Below, one piece after another: positions 6,646-13,690 of a DNA stretch of 24,524 nt. A program made the translations under genes and the position numbers. The notes under the pieces were generated by a model. That model did not search any database, had not been told where the DNA came from, and saw only the letters and a list, made by a program, of their open reading frames with translations. Numbering within the stretch: position 1 is the first letter of the stretch; the number at the start of each line of letters is the position of its first letter. Location of the stretch: assembly GCA_036525295.1 (NCBI GenBank), contig DATDAQ010000158.1, positions 1 to 24,524 of the forward strand. Direction: 5' to 3'. Source of the DNA: VRUE01 sp036525295 (GTDB lineage Bacteria; Actinomycetota; Thermoleophilia; Solirubrobacterales; 70-9).

Positions 6646-7510
6646 TCGTCTCTGCGAGGTAGACAATGAAAGCCCCGGCCCAATGAACTGCGAGGTCGGC
6701 CAAGGCCTGCGGAACTGCGGGTGAACCTGGCGCCTTCCCATGTGCGTCTCCATGATTACTGCGAAGTGCCTCTTGCCGCTTCAGCAGAACGTCAAGCGCT
6801 TCGGGCACGCCGTTCAGCTCACTTGGAACAAGATCTGAATTTCGCAACGACTTTGCAAGAGAACTAAGGCGATCACCTTGAAGACCCGCGGCCTTGAGTG
6901 CCGCCTCAACCGCTGCATTGGCGGAAGTCAATGCATCATCTCGCTCGTCCTCCCCGCCCCGCTGATGAGCTACTGCCTCACGATAGGCCCGCTCGACCTC
7001 CTCCCATCCCTGTCGCTGAACAGCAAGCAGGGCGGGGCCGACAACGGTCTCATGAAGTGCAGGAGAACCGATTCTCTGGACCTCTCCATCCTTCATCCGA
7101 TAACCAAACCGGTGACGGTCGAATAGAAGGCTTAGCTCTTCCTCCAGTTCAGGAAACCCTTGAATTTGTTTGGACCCTGGACCAGTCGAAGTCCGCACTG
7201 GAGGCGACCACCGATAGCGCTTCTGCCCAGCCTCGACTGCAATCTCAAGAAGATCCAAGAACTCCTCCACTGAATCCCCCTCCCGAACGTGGAACGAGAA
7301 CACTCCCTCGTTCGGCCATCCAAAGTACCGCACACACTGCGCTTGCACTTCTCTCATCCAGGATTTTCCAACGCCACGTCCGCCTCTATCGGAGAGAACG
7401 TGCCAGACAGCATTTCGGAGTGGCTCGGGCGCGATGTCATGCTCAAGGTCGCCGAGCGTACCCTCAGTCGCCAAGCGCTTACGCTCCGAATACCGCAAAC
7501 GACGATCCAT
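6632..7510 (-). CDS. AbiJ-like abortive-infection protein (STM4504/CBY_0614 type)
   Basis: This 292-aa protein looks like the STM4504/CBY_0614-AbiJ group of abortive-infection proteins. The N-terminal half has the family's RYSERKR and PEPLRNAVWHVL segments. A middle segment reads DRHRFGYRMKDGEVQRI, followed by the helical ANAAVEAALKAAGL. The C-terminus matches the Abi_C/HEPN type with RSNHGDAHG (an R-x6-H ribonuclease motif) and a hydrophobic helix AVHWAGAFIVYLAET. HEPN proteins of this kind usually cleave RNA during phage infection. The start is at ATG 7510; further upstream the frame runs into the MaoC gene. It is convergent with the unknown 5803-6562 cluster and lies next to the intact MaoC gene. 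Confidence 0.8.
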   Translation of the reverse strand: MDRRLRYSERKRLATEGTLGDLEHDIAPEPLRNAVWHVLSDRGGRGVGKSWMREVQAQCVRYFGWPNEGVFSFHVREGDSVEEFLDLLEIAVEAGQKRYRWSPPVRTSTGPGSKQIQGFPELEEELSLLFDRHRFGYRMKDGEVQRIGSPALHETVVGPALLAVQRQGWEEVERAYREAVAHQRGGEDERDDALTSANAAVEAALKAAGLQGDRLSSLAKSLRNSDLVPSELNGVPEALDVLLKRQEALRSNHGDAHGKAPGSPAVPQALADLAVHWAGAFIVYLAETSASR

Positions 7511-7518
7511 ATAGAGGC

Positions 7519-7547
7519 AGCTTATTCGGCGTAAAGATTCAGACCAA
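7519..7547 (-). promoter_or_regulatory. candidate promoter of the AbiJ-like gene
   Basis: On the minus strand TTGGTC (7547-7542) and TAAGCT (7524-7519) are 17 bp apart, and the -10 ends 8 nt before the ATG at 7510. No Shine-Dalgarno is visible, so the transcript would be leaderless or nearly so. Confidence 0.35.
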
Positions 7548-7563
7548 GGATGAGGAACCCGTC

Positions 7564-8037
7564 TCAGGCGGGTGGCGCCATCACGCGGGTGACGCTGTCG
7601 CCCACGAAGCACGGCTTCTCGTTGCCCTCGACCTCGAGGGTGAAGCGGGTCACTGCCTCATACCAGCCGCCGCCCTTGTCGTCGATCGAGACGACCTCGG
7701 CTTTGGCGCGAACCTTGGAGTCAACCGGCACGGGAGCCGGGAAGCGGATCTTGTTCCAGCCGTAGTTGACGCCGAGGGTGAAGCCGGTGGAGGAGATCAG
7801 TTGCTGGCGAAAGCCGTCGACCAGAGAGAGGGTCAGGTTGCCGTGGGCGATCGTCGTGCCGAAGGGGCTCTCGGCCCTAGCGCGCTCTACGTCAACGTGA
7901 ATCCACTGGTCGTCGCCGGAGAGGGCGGCGAAGGTGTCGATGTCGGCCTGGGTGACGGTGCGCCACTCGCTCGGGCCGATCTCCTGCCCGATCAGGGACT
8001 GCATCCCCTCTACGCCGTTGACCTCAACCGTGGCCAT
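7564..8037 (-). CDS. MaoC-like R-specific enoyl-CoA hydratase
   Basis: This 157-aa single hot-dog-fold protein resembles mycobacterial HtdZ (Rv0130). The hydratase-2 motif is seen as TQADIDTFAALSGDDQWIHV, with Asp42 and His47 as the catalytic pair, followed by PFGTTIAHG. The conserved core continues with NYGWNKIRFPAPVPV, and the C-terminus is FVGDSVTRVM. Such enzymes hydrate trans-2-enoyl-CoA to (R)-3-hydroxyacyl-CoA, feeding fatty-acid turnover or polyester synthesis. The start is at ATG 8037; seven upstream codons in frame are not conserved. The 3' third of this gene is duplicated at 4908-5600 in the same orientation, so this copy marks one border of an accessory island. Confidence 0.92.
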   Translation of the reverse strand: MATVEVNGVEGMQSLIGQEIGPSEWRTVTQADIDTFAALSGDDQWIHVDVERARAESPFGTTIAHGNLTLSLVDGFRQQLISSTGFTLGVNYGWNKIRFPAPVPVDSKVRAKAEVVSIDDKGGGWYEAVTRFTLEVEGNEKPCFVGDSVTRVMAPPA

Positions 8038-8085
8038 CGCGGCGCAGTGTAGCCGCACGGTGCCGACGGGCGATGTCCACCATCG

Positions 8086-8484
8086 TCAGGCCAGCTCGGC
8101 TGGGTGGGAGATCCGCAAGCCGGGGACGCGCTCGAAGTGAGAGACGTTCCGGGTGACCAGGGTCGAGGCGGTCTCGAGACAGATACCGGCCTGCATCGCG
8201 TCGCGGACGTCGATCGCCGTTCCGCCTCGTCGCAGCTCGCCGAGCAGGGCCCCGCCTCGCAGTCCGGCCTTGCGTGTCAGCGTCAGCAGGGGTGCCGCAA
8301 GGAGAGCGTGTACCGGCCGCGGATTCTCACGATAGGACCGTCCAAGCGCCAGCTCGAAGGCGGTCACCGCCGTCACGCGGTATCCGGCCCCCTGGATCAG
8401 AGCCCGAACCAAATCGCGTCCCGGTCCGGCGCCGCGCAGGTAGTCGATCAAGACGTCGGAGTCGAGTACCGGTCCGCTGGCCAA
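8086..8484 (-). CDS. VapC-type PIN-domain toxin (module 1)
   Basis: This PIN-domain ribonuclease of about 132 aa has the N-terminal strand VLDSDVLIDYLRG with the first acidic residues. The second acidic site is TAFELALG, the third is IDVRDAMQAGI, and the C-terminal TRNVSHFERVPGLRI is typical of VapC. VapC toxins cut specific RNAs. The start is uncertain: TTG at 8484 is about 10 nt from a GGGGAGG, and GTG at 8493 is possible but too close to it. Either way it overlaps the end of the antitoxin gene by over 30 nt, so the two are coupled. Confidence 0.87.
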   Translation of the reverse strand: MASGPVLDSDVLIDYLRGAGPGRDLVRALIQGAGYRVTAVTAFELALGRSYRENPRPVHALLAAPLLTLTRKAGLRGGALLGELRRGGTAIDVRDAMQAGICLETASTLVTRNVSHFERVPGLRISHPAELA

Positions 8485-8711
8485 GTCGCCCACGCCTCCC
8501 CCCGCTCCCGCTCCCACTCCTTGACGTCGCCCTCGCTCCATGCTCCCTCGGCTGCCGCCAAGGCAGATGCGAGATCGTCCTCACCGCCCTGCTCGAGGAG
8601 GCGCTCGAGCGCCTCCTCGACGATCGCCGAGAAACCGCGCATGCCACGTTCGGCAGCCTTCGCCCTGAGGCGGGCATAGGTCCGATCGCTGAGCTCGATC
8701 GTGGTGCGCAT
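8448..8711 (-). CDS. VapB-type antitoxin (module 1)
   Basis: This antitoxin of about 87 aa pairs with the downstream PIN toxin. The N-terminus MRTTIELSDRTYARLRAKA followed by SAIVEEALERLL is a ribbon-helix-helix DNA-binding domain. The C-terminal tail (WSEGDVKEWERERGEAWATW) would wrap around the toxin. I place the start at ATG 8711; in-frame ATG codons at 8723, 8741 and 8738 fall inside an AT-rich dyad that looks like the operator, so they are less likely. The gene begins 41 nt after the stop of the second toxin gene. Confidence 0.82.
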   Translation of the reverse strand: MRTTIELSDRTYARLRAKAAERGMRGFSAIVEEALERLLEQGGEDDLASALAAAEGAWSEGDVKEWERERGEAWATWPADRYSTPTS

Positions 8712-8715
8712 CTCG

Positions 8716-8746
8716 ATATGCATTCTAACATTCACATGCATCATAT
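8716..8746. promoter_or_regulatory. AT-rich dyad before vapB module 1, likely operator/promoter
   Basis: The 31-bp stretch holds ATATGCAT at 8716-8723 and ATGCATCATAT at 8736-8746, forming an imperfect inverted repeat with two ATGCAT boxes. On the minus strand TATGAT could be the -10. It is markedly A/T-rich against its surroundings and sits right before the antitoxin start, where VapBC complexes normally bind for autoregulation. Confidence 0.5.
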
Positions 8747-8751
8747 TTTCG

Positions 8752-9150
8752 CTATCCGATCGCGAGACGCAGCGGCGTGTGGCGCGCAATCGCAAGAAAG
8801 TCGGCGTCTTCGCAGAGCAGCTCGGCGTCGTTGCGGATCGCCACGGCCGCGATCAGACAGTCGGTCAGCTTGCGCGGGGTCTCGCCCCCGCTGCGACAGA
8901 GGCGGTACAGCTCGGCGGCGCTCTCGTAATCGGTGGGTCCGTCGACCGGGAGGAACTCAAGCCCCAGGAGTAGGCGGCGCAACCTGTCGCGATCGGCGTC
9001 GTCGCGGGCGCCGGCGAGGATCTCCATCAGGACCGGGTCGGTGCATGCCATCGCCTCGCCCCCCTGCAGCGCCGAGCGAAGCCGCAGATGCGGCCCGCTG
9101 CCGGTGGCACGGAGGAACTCGACCCAGGCAGAGCTGTCGACGAGGATCAC
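8752..9150 (-). CDS. VapC-type PIN-domain toxin (module 2)
   Basis: This 132-aa PIN protein shows all four acidic positions: Asp5 in ILVDSSAWVEFLR, Glu in LMEILAGARDD, Asp in KLTDCLIAAVAI, and Asp in CEDADFLAIAR. It is a typical VapC ribonuclease. The start is GTG 9150, which overlaps the antitoxin TGA as GTGA, so translation is coupled. Its stop is followed after 41 nt by the start of the next vapB gene, so both modules may be read as one unit as well as from an internal promoter. Confidence 0.93.
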   Translation of the reverse strand: MILVDSSAWVEFLRATGSGPHLRLRSALQGGEAMACTDPVLMEILAGARDDADRDRLRRLLLGLEFLPVDGPTDYESAAELYRLCRSGGETPRKLTDCLIAAVAIRNDAELLCEDADFLAIARHTPLRLAIG

Positions 9151-9359
9151 AGCTCGGGAATCTCTTCGGGGGCACGGATCGCGGCAAGGTCGCCACCCCA
9201 GCCGGCACCCTCGCTGGCCAGCATCTCCTCACGGCTCATCGGCTCCCCCACGAGCTTGCGCAGGGCGAGGTCGACGGCCTCGCGCTTGCTGCGCAGGCGG
9301 TAGAGGCGCATGGCACGGCCGATCAGCTGATCGTCGATCTCGATGTTTGTGCGGCCCAT
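9147..9359 (-). CDS. VapB-type antitoxin (module 2)
   Basis: This 70-aa antitoxin begins MGRTNIEIDDQLIGRAMRLY and continues RLRSKREAVDLALRKLV, a VapB N-terminal ribbon-helix-helix. The tail GWGGDLAAIRAPEEIPEL would be the toxin-binding part. The ATG at 9359 follows directly on a dyad-rich leader. A longer in-frame start at 9413 would run through that dyad and lacks conservation. Confidence 0.9.
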   Translation of the reverse strand: MGRTNIEIDDQLIGRAMRLYRLRSKREAVDLALRKLVGEPMSREEMLASEGAGWGGDLAAIRAPEEIPEL

Positions 9360-9360
9360 T

Positions 9361-9384
9361 ACACCAAGATACACCTTAGGGTGT
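9361..9384. promoter_or_regulatory. triple half-site operator before vapB module 2
   Basis: ACACC-TTAG-GGTGT at 9371-9384 is a perfect dyad, and a third ACACC sits at 9361-9365, one base from the antitoxin start codon. A minus-strand TATCTT (9371-9366) could be the -10. The spacing fits VapBC autorepression, with a near-leaderless transcript. Confidence 0.5.
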
Positions 9385-9409
9385 TGGAAATGCGGAAGCT
9401 CGCGAACTG

Positions 9410-10762
9410 TCACGCGACCAGCCTCACTTCGAAGCTCGGTGCCGCGATCACGCTTGCCCCGCCCAGGAGGCCGAGGATCCGGGTCACGTAGGCCTGGGTC
9501 TCGGGATAGGCGGGGATGCAGTCGCAGGCTTCGACCGGGGCCGGGCCGGCGTTGTAGGCGGCGAGGGCGAGCTGGGGGGCGCCGAACTGGTGCAGCAGAT
9601 CCGACATCAGGTGGGCCTGGGCGTCGATCGCTTCCTCAGGGTCGTAGGGATTGCGCAGGCCGTAGGCCGCCGCCGTGGACGGCATGAACTGGGCGATGCC
9701 CTGGGCGCCGGCCGGGGAGCCCGCGTAGGGGTCGAAATTCGACTCGGCCATCAGCTGCGCCGCAAGCAAAGGCGCGGAGACGTTCCAGTGGGTGGCGGCA
9801 CGGAGGAGCGAGGCCCGGAACTCGGGTGGGACGAAGGACGGCAGGCCACCGCTACCGGCTAGCGCGCCGTCCGGCCCGCGCCCTGTCGCCGGCGACGCGG
9901 TCGCCCCGACGGCGTTCCCGGCTGCCGAACATGGCGGCGGGCCGGCGTCGAAGCCGTAGTGCCAGGCCTCCCACGAGTAGCGCTGAACGAAGCCGAAGCG
10001 GCTCGCGTTGGACGCCAGCCAGCCGTACGCGGTTTCGGGCCCCAAGTCGAGCTCGGTGGCGCAGCGGTGCAGCGACTGCCCGGGCGGCGCGACCCAGCGC
10101 GGGTCCGGGTGGGCGGCGAAGAGTGCCGCCTGTTCGGCGTCGGAGCGAAAGCCGGAGTTGACGACAAGCGCGATGCCGGCCCCCGCCGCGGCGGCGGCCA
10201 TCCGGTCGAAGGCGGCGGCGACGTCGGGCCTCATCCCCTCCCCCTGCCTGACGACGAGCGGGCCGCTGTAGCCGCCACCACTCGCCATCCTCGACGACCC
10301 ACCGAAGCCGGAGGACGGCGCGCCGGCTTCGGCAACGGCGGATGCCTCGGTGCGTACCGGGCGGCGTCCCACGTCGACATCGGCGAGCACGACCGCCCTG
10401 GCCTGGACCGGCGCGAACGAGTCGCCATCCGGGAACGAGACCCGAAGGTGCTCCGCATCCACTCCGTTCGCTCGCCCGGCAAGCAGCGCTGCCGCCCGGG
10501 CACGCGCCAGATATGCGGCCTTGGCCAGGTGGCGCGGGTCTGGCGTGCCGTCGGGCATCCGCGGCGGTGAGAGCAGGCGGGGGAAGTCGTCGCGCATCGA
10601 GCGCGCGGCGGAGATCGCCGCCAGGTCGGCCGCCCGCTGCACTCGCCCCTTGCCGGTCACCGCCCCGGCGATCGCCACCAGCGCCAGCGCCGCCGCGATC
10701 AGGGCAAGTGACCCGCCCAGCGCCAGCGGCAGAGCCTGCCCACCTTCGTTCTTCCAACCCAT
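9410..10762 (-). CDS. TadG-like anchor + M15 peptidase + lytic transglycosylase fusion
   Basis: This 450-aa protein combines three modules. Residues 1-55 resemble TadE/TadG-like pseudopilins: GGQALPLALGG precedes a membrane helix and is followed by RVQRAADLAAISAARSM. Roughly residues 160-285 are a VanY/M15B D,D-peptidase, with SGFRS, zinc ligands in SLHRCATELDLG (His, Asp) and WHYGF (His), and the catalytic Glu in WEAWHYG. The usual Gly of the SxHxxGxxxD motif is Cys here. Residues 320-440 are a GH23 lytic transglycosylase, with the catalytic Glu in QLMAESNFDP, then GAQGIAQFMPSTAAAYG and LALAAYNAGPAPV. It would sit in the membrane facing the wall and cut both glycan and peptide. The start is ATG 10762, with GAGGGG upstream. 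Confidence 0.88.
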   Translation of the reverse strand: MGWKNEGGQALPLALGGSLALIAAALALVAIAGAVTGKGRVQRAADLAAISAARSMRDDFPRLLSPPRMPDGTPDPRHLAKAAYLARARAAALLAGRANGVDAEHLRVSFPDGDSFAPVQARAVVLADVDVGRRPVRTEASAVAEAGAPSSGFGGSSRMASGGGYSGPLVVRQGEGMRPDVAAAFDRMAAAAAGAGIALVVNSGFRSDAEQAALFAAHPDPRWVAPPGQSLHRCATELDLGPETAYGWLASNASRFGFVQRYSWEAWHYGFDAGPPPCSAAGNAVGATASPATGRGPDGALAGSGGLPSFVPPEFRASLLRAATHWNVSAPLLAAQLMAESNFDPYAGSPAGAQGIAQFMPSTAAAYGLRNPYDPEEAIDAQAHLMSDLLHQFGAPQLALAAYNAGPAPVEACDCIPAYPETQAYVTRILGLLGGASVIAAPSFEVRLVA

Positions 10763-10892
10763 GCCCCTCGACCCTGCCGTAGTCCGGCGCACGCGTGGTG
10801 CGCAAAATCGCGCGGAACCGAGCCGGTAACGTGACCTAACTGCCTGAGGGTTCGCCGGCAGGGCGTGCGACCCAACGAGCCGAGGAGGACCG
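10763..10892. promoter_or_regulatory. divergent intergenic region with shared Tad-gene motif
   Basis: These 130 bases separate two divergent genes. The 29-bp segment at 10787-10815 matches 15671-15699 at 24 of 29 positions, and each lies 20-25 nt upstream of a Tad-related gene in the same orientation. It contains the perfect dyad GCGCAC-GCGTG-GTGCGC. On the plus side a GAGGAGGACCG ribosome-binding site precedes the ATG at 10893. I could not define -35/-10 elements. Confidence 0.45.
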
Positions 10893-11345
10893 ATGCAACA
10901 GCAGCTCAGAGCCCGCTTCTCTCACCCGAGGACTCGCGTCGCGGCGCTCGTGATCGCGGCGCTCGCTTTCCTGGCCATCGCCATGCCCGCCCAGGGCGCC
11001 ACGTCCAGCAAGCGCGTCGCCAAGCAGGCGCAGAACGCGACGCTCGGCAAGACGATCCTCACGACCCTTGCCGGCCGCACGCTCTACACCCTCAGCGCTG
11101 AGACCGGCGGCACCTTCATCTGCAAGCGCGGCTGCCTGGCCGCCTGGCACCCGCTCTACGTCGCGGCCGGGGTCAAGCCGACCGGCCCGGTGAAGCTCGG
11201 CACGATCAAGCGCCCCGACAACGGGCGGCGCCAGGTGATCTTCCGCGGCCGGCCCCTTTACACGTTTGACGGCGACGAAAGAGCGGGCGACGCGAACGGC
11301 GAGGGCTTCAAGGACGTCGGCACCTGGCACGCCGCCGCGCCCTAA
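10893..11345 (+). CDS. secreted protein with lipoprotein_15-type repeats
   Basis: This 150-aa protein starts with a Sec signal peptide (charged N-terminus, hydrophobic VAALVIAALAFLAIAMPA, likely cut after AQG or QGA). The mature part carries two copies of the short secreted repeat of PF03640 type. The first is GRTLYTLSAETGGTFICKRG followed by CLAAWHPL. The second is FRGRPLYTFDGDERAGDANG followed by EGFKDVGTWHA. Proteins with this repeat are common in actinobacteria and proteobacteria, but their function is unknown. Two cysteines (ICKRGC) may form a disulfide or bind haem or metal; I cannot decide. The strong ribosome-binding site GAGGAGGACC fixes the start. It ends 10 nt from the convergent epimerase stop. 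Confidence 0.85.
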   Translation: MQQQLRARFSHPRTRVAALVIAALAFLAIAMPAQGATSSKRVAKQAQNATLGKTILTTLAGRTLYTLSAETGGTFICKRGCLAAWHPLYVAAGVKPTGPVKLGTIKRPDNGRRQVIFRGRPLYTFDGDERAGDANGEGFKDVGTWHAAAP

Positions 11346-11355
11346 CGCGGGAGAG

Positions 11356-12351
11356 CTAACGGGAGCGGACGGCGGTGATCGTCTGCCTCAGCGTCTCGCG
11401 CGCGTCGTAGTGCGGCATCCAGTGCAGCCTGCGGCGTGCGCGGGCGGTGTCCATCAACACGGGGCGGCGAACCGCCTCGATCCAGGCCGCCTCGTCGGGC
11501 AGGAAGGGCATCAGGGCCACCGCCTCGGCGGCGACGCCGACGGCGAGGTGCGGCGCCGGCACCGCGTGCCAGCCGAGCGCGTGGGCAAGGTCGGTAATCG
11601 TCATCTCCCCCGGCCCGGCGAGGTTGTAGACGCCCGGCTGCCCGTGACCGATCGCGGCGGCGCAGAGGGCAGCGGCGACGTCGTCGTGATGGACGAGCTG
11701 GAACGGCACGCCCGGGTCGGGCAGCACCGGCCGCAGCTCGGGGACCCTGCCGAGAGCCCAGCGCACTGGCCCCGGGATCCGCTGCCCGATCGCCAGCAAC
11801 GGGATCATGTCCAGCAGAAGCGTCGCTTCCGGCCCGGCGACTATGCAGGGACGGAACACGTATGCATCCGTGGCCGACTCCCCCAGTGCCTCGTCCAGCA
11901 CCGCCTCGACCTCGGCCTTGTGGGCGGAGTAGGGGTGGCGCGAAGTGCCCTTGACGGGGTCGTCCTCGCTGAGCAGCTCGGGCATGCCGCGGCGGAAACC
12001 GTAGGCCGCGACTGAGGAGGTGTAGACGAGGCGCTTGGCGCCGGCGGCCGCGGCGGCCTCGAAGACGTTGCGCGAGCCGGTCAGGTTGACCTCGCGGCTG
12101 TCGCGGTCCCCGGCCATGATCGCGAAGGCGAGGTGGACGACGACGTCGACCCCCTCGACCAGGTCCTCCACCGCCTCCCGATCGAGCACGTCCCCGCGCC
12201 GGTACTCGGTCTTCTCCCAGCCGTGGCCGGCGAGGTCAAAGGGCCGCCGCGCCATCCCGATCACGCGGTCGACCTCCGGCGAGCGCTCGAGGGCGGCGAT
12301 GAGAGGGCGGCCAATCTCCCCGGTGGGGCCGGTTACCGCGACGGTCAGCAT
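11356..12351 (-). CDS. NAD-dependent epimerase/dehydratase-family protein (extended SDR)
   Basis: This 331-aa Rossmann protein has the cofactor motif TGPTGEIG at residues 7-14. It also has VDVVVHLAF, the strand YTSSVAAYG with the active-site Ser/Thr, and the catalytic YSAHK. The C-terminal substrate region (VHHDDVAAALCAA, YNLAGPGEMT) is typical of sugar-nucleotide epimerases and related reductases. The substrate cannot be predicted from sequence alone. The start is ATG 12351. No sugar-pathway gene is adjacent, and it faces the secreted repeat protein with only 10 nt between stops. Confidence 0.88.
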   Translation of the reverse strand: MLTVAVTGPTGEIGRPLIAALERSPEVDRVIGMARRPFDLAGHGWEKTEYRRGDVLDREAVEDLVEGVDVVVHLAFAIMAGDRDSREVNLTGSRNVFEAAAAAGAKRLVYTSSVAAYGFRRGMPELLSEDDPVKGTSRHPYSAHKAEVEAVLDEALGESATDAYVFRPCIVAGPEATLLLDMIPLLAIGQRIPGPVRWALGRVPELRPVLPDPGVPFQLVHHDDVAAALCAAAIGHGQPGVYNLAGPGEMTITDLAHALGWHAVPAPHLAVGVAAEAVALMPFLPDEAAWIEAVRRPVLMDTARARRRLHWMPHYDARETLRQTITAVRSR

Positions 12352-12418
12352 GCGGCGATTCTCTCGAAACGCGGGGCAGGGCGGCGCGGTGCTCGTGCGC
12401 CGACGGCGCCGGGCGCGC

Positions 12419-13627
12419 CTATCGTGCCGTGGGCTTGATCGTCACCGTGGACTTGGTGACGCCGGTGCCGCTGACCGTCGCCTTCACGTTCTTGGCCTTG
12501 CCGAGCACCTTCTTGGCGGCGCCGGCGAGCTTGACCTTGAGCGTCTTCGAGACTCCGGCGGCGAGGTTGAAGGAGGCCTTGCCGATCTCGATGTTCTTGG
12601 CTTTGGCCTTGCCGACCTTGAGCTTGGCGACCAGCTTCAGGCTGCCCTTACAGGGGCCCTGCCCCTTGCACGAGAGCCTCAGCACGGCCTTGCCGCCTTG
12701 GAAGAGGGCGGCGCCGGAGACGCCCAGCTTGCCGGGAAGCGGCGTGGGAGGTTTAGTGCCGGTGCCACCACCTGATCCGCCGCCCCCTCCGCCCGGGGTC
12801 GTCGGTTCGAGGTTGAAGGTCGCGGTGACGGTCAGGCTTTTTTCTTCCACTGGCAGTTCACACGGGTCAGCGGTGCAGTCCCCGGACCAGCCGACGAACT
12901 GAGAGCCGGGATTCGCCGAGGCAACCAGCAGCAGTTCAGTCCCTTCCGTATACGCGGGGGCACAGGCTTCGAGCGGTCCTTCTCCAGCTTTGCATTTGAC
13001 CGTGCCCGAGCCGGTGCCGAGTTTGGCAATCGAGAGCGCAGGGCCGACGAGGTTGAAGGTGACGGTGACGAGGTGATCTTCTTCCATCGTCAGTTCGCAT
13101 TCGGTGGGGTCACATTCGCCCGAGAATTCGACGAATTCCGAGCCTGGATCGGGAAGCGGGACCAATTTGACTTCGTCACCTTCGGGGTACACGGGCAGGC
13201 AGGGTTCGACGCCTTCCTGCAGTTCACATTCGACTTTCCCACTGCCGGTGCCATCCGTTTCGATCGTGAGAGAGAACTCGATGAGTTCAAATTCGACGAC
13301 GACGATGTGGTCTGTGTCCATTTCCAGGAAGCATTCGATCGGACCACAGTCTCCCGAGAAATCGATGAATTCGGAGCCCGGATTTTCATAGGCGAACACC
13401 GTCACTTCGGTCCCTTCTTCGTATTCCGATGCGCAGGGTTCTTCGACCCCTTCGACTTCGCATTCGACGAACCCAGAGCCGCTGCCAATTTCTTCGATCG
13501 TGAGGCTGAAGTCTTCCGCCGACGCCTGAGCCGCCGGGATCAGCAGCAGGCCCGCAGCGAAGAGAGCAAGCAGGACGAGGCGCAGCCCGCCAGACGATGC
13601 TCGTGCGCTCCCTCCCATGCCGAACAC
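12419..13627 (-). CDS. secreted protein with three Cys-rich InlB-B-like repeats
   Basis: This 402-aa protein begins with a signal peptide ending near QASA. Three repeats of about 75-80 residues follow, starting FSLTIEEIGSGSG, FSLTIETDGTGSG and ALSIAKLGTGSG. Each carries FxxFSG/WSGDC-type ends and four cysteines, so two disulfides per repeat are likely. They look like divergent InlB B-repeats (beta-grasp). A glycine linker (GGGGGGSGGGTGTKPP) leads to a C-terminal beta domain (about residues 305-402) with LSCKGQGPCKGSL and Lys-rich strands. I read it as a surface or secreted adhesion or binding protein. GTG 13627 is 9 nt after a TAATAA box; ATG 13618 is an alternative start. Confidence 0.82.
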   Translation of the reverse strand: MFGMGGSARASSGGLRLVLLALFAAGLLLIPAAQASAEDFSLTIEEIGSGSGFVECEVEGVEEPCASEYEEGTEVTVFAYENPGSEFIDFSGDCGPIECFLEMDTDHIVVVEFELIEFSLTIETDGTGSGKVECELQEGVEPCLPVYPEGDEVKLVPLPDPGSEFVEFSGECDPTECELTMEEDHLVTVTFNLVGPALSIAKLGTGSGTVKCKAGEGPLEACAPAYTEGTELLLVASANPGSQFVGWSGDCTADPCELPVEEKSLTVTATFNLEPTTPGGGGGGSGGGTGTKPPTPLPGKLGVSGAALFQGGKAVLRLSCKGQGPCKGSLKLVAKLKVGKAKAKNIEIGKASFNLAAGVSKTLKVKLAGAAKKVLGKAKNVKATVSGTGVTKSTVTIKPTAR

Positions 13628-13636
13628 AACCCGAGC

Positions 13637-13665
13637 TTATTACAGAAGTAGCGCTCCCGAACGAA
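13637..13665 (-). promoter_or_regulatory. candidate promoter of the triple-repeat protein
   Basis: On the minus strand TAATAA (13642-13637) is a good -10, with a weak TTCGTT -35 about 17 bp upstream. The -10 ends 9 nt before GTG 13627, so the message would be leaderless or have a very short leader. No Shine-Dalgarno is seen. Confidence 0.4.
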
Positions 13666-13690
13666 GGCAATCCGCCTTGCGATGCGCCTC

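Noticed and set aside
13090..13389. Overlapping Ser/Asn-rich frames on both strands in the triple-repeat gene
   Set aside because: They are by-products of the repeated DNA; only the frame with signal peptide, repeats and beta domain makes a coherent protein.
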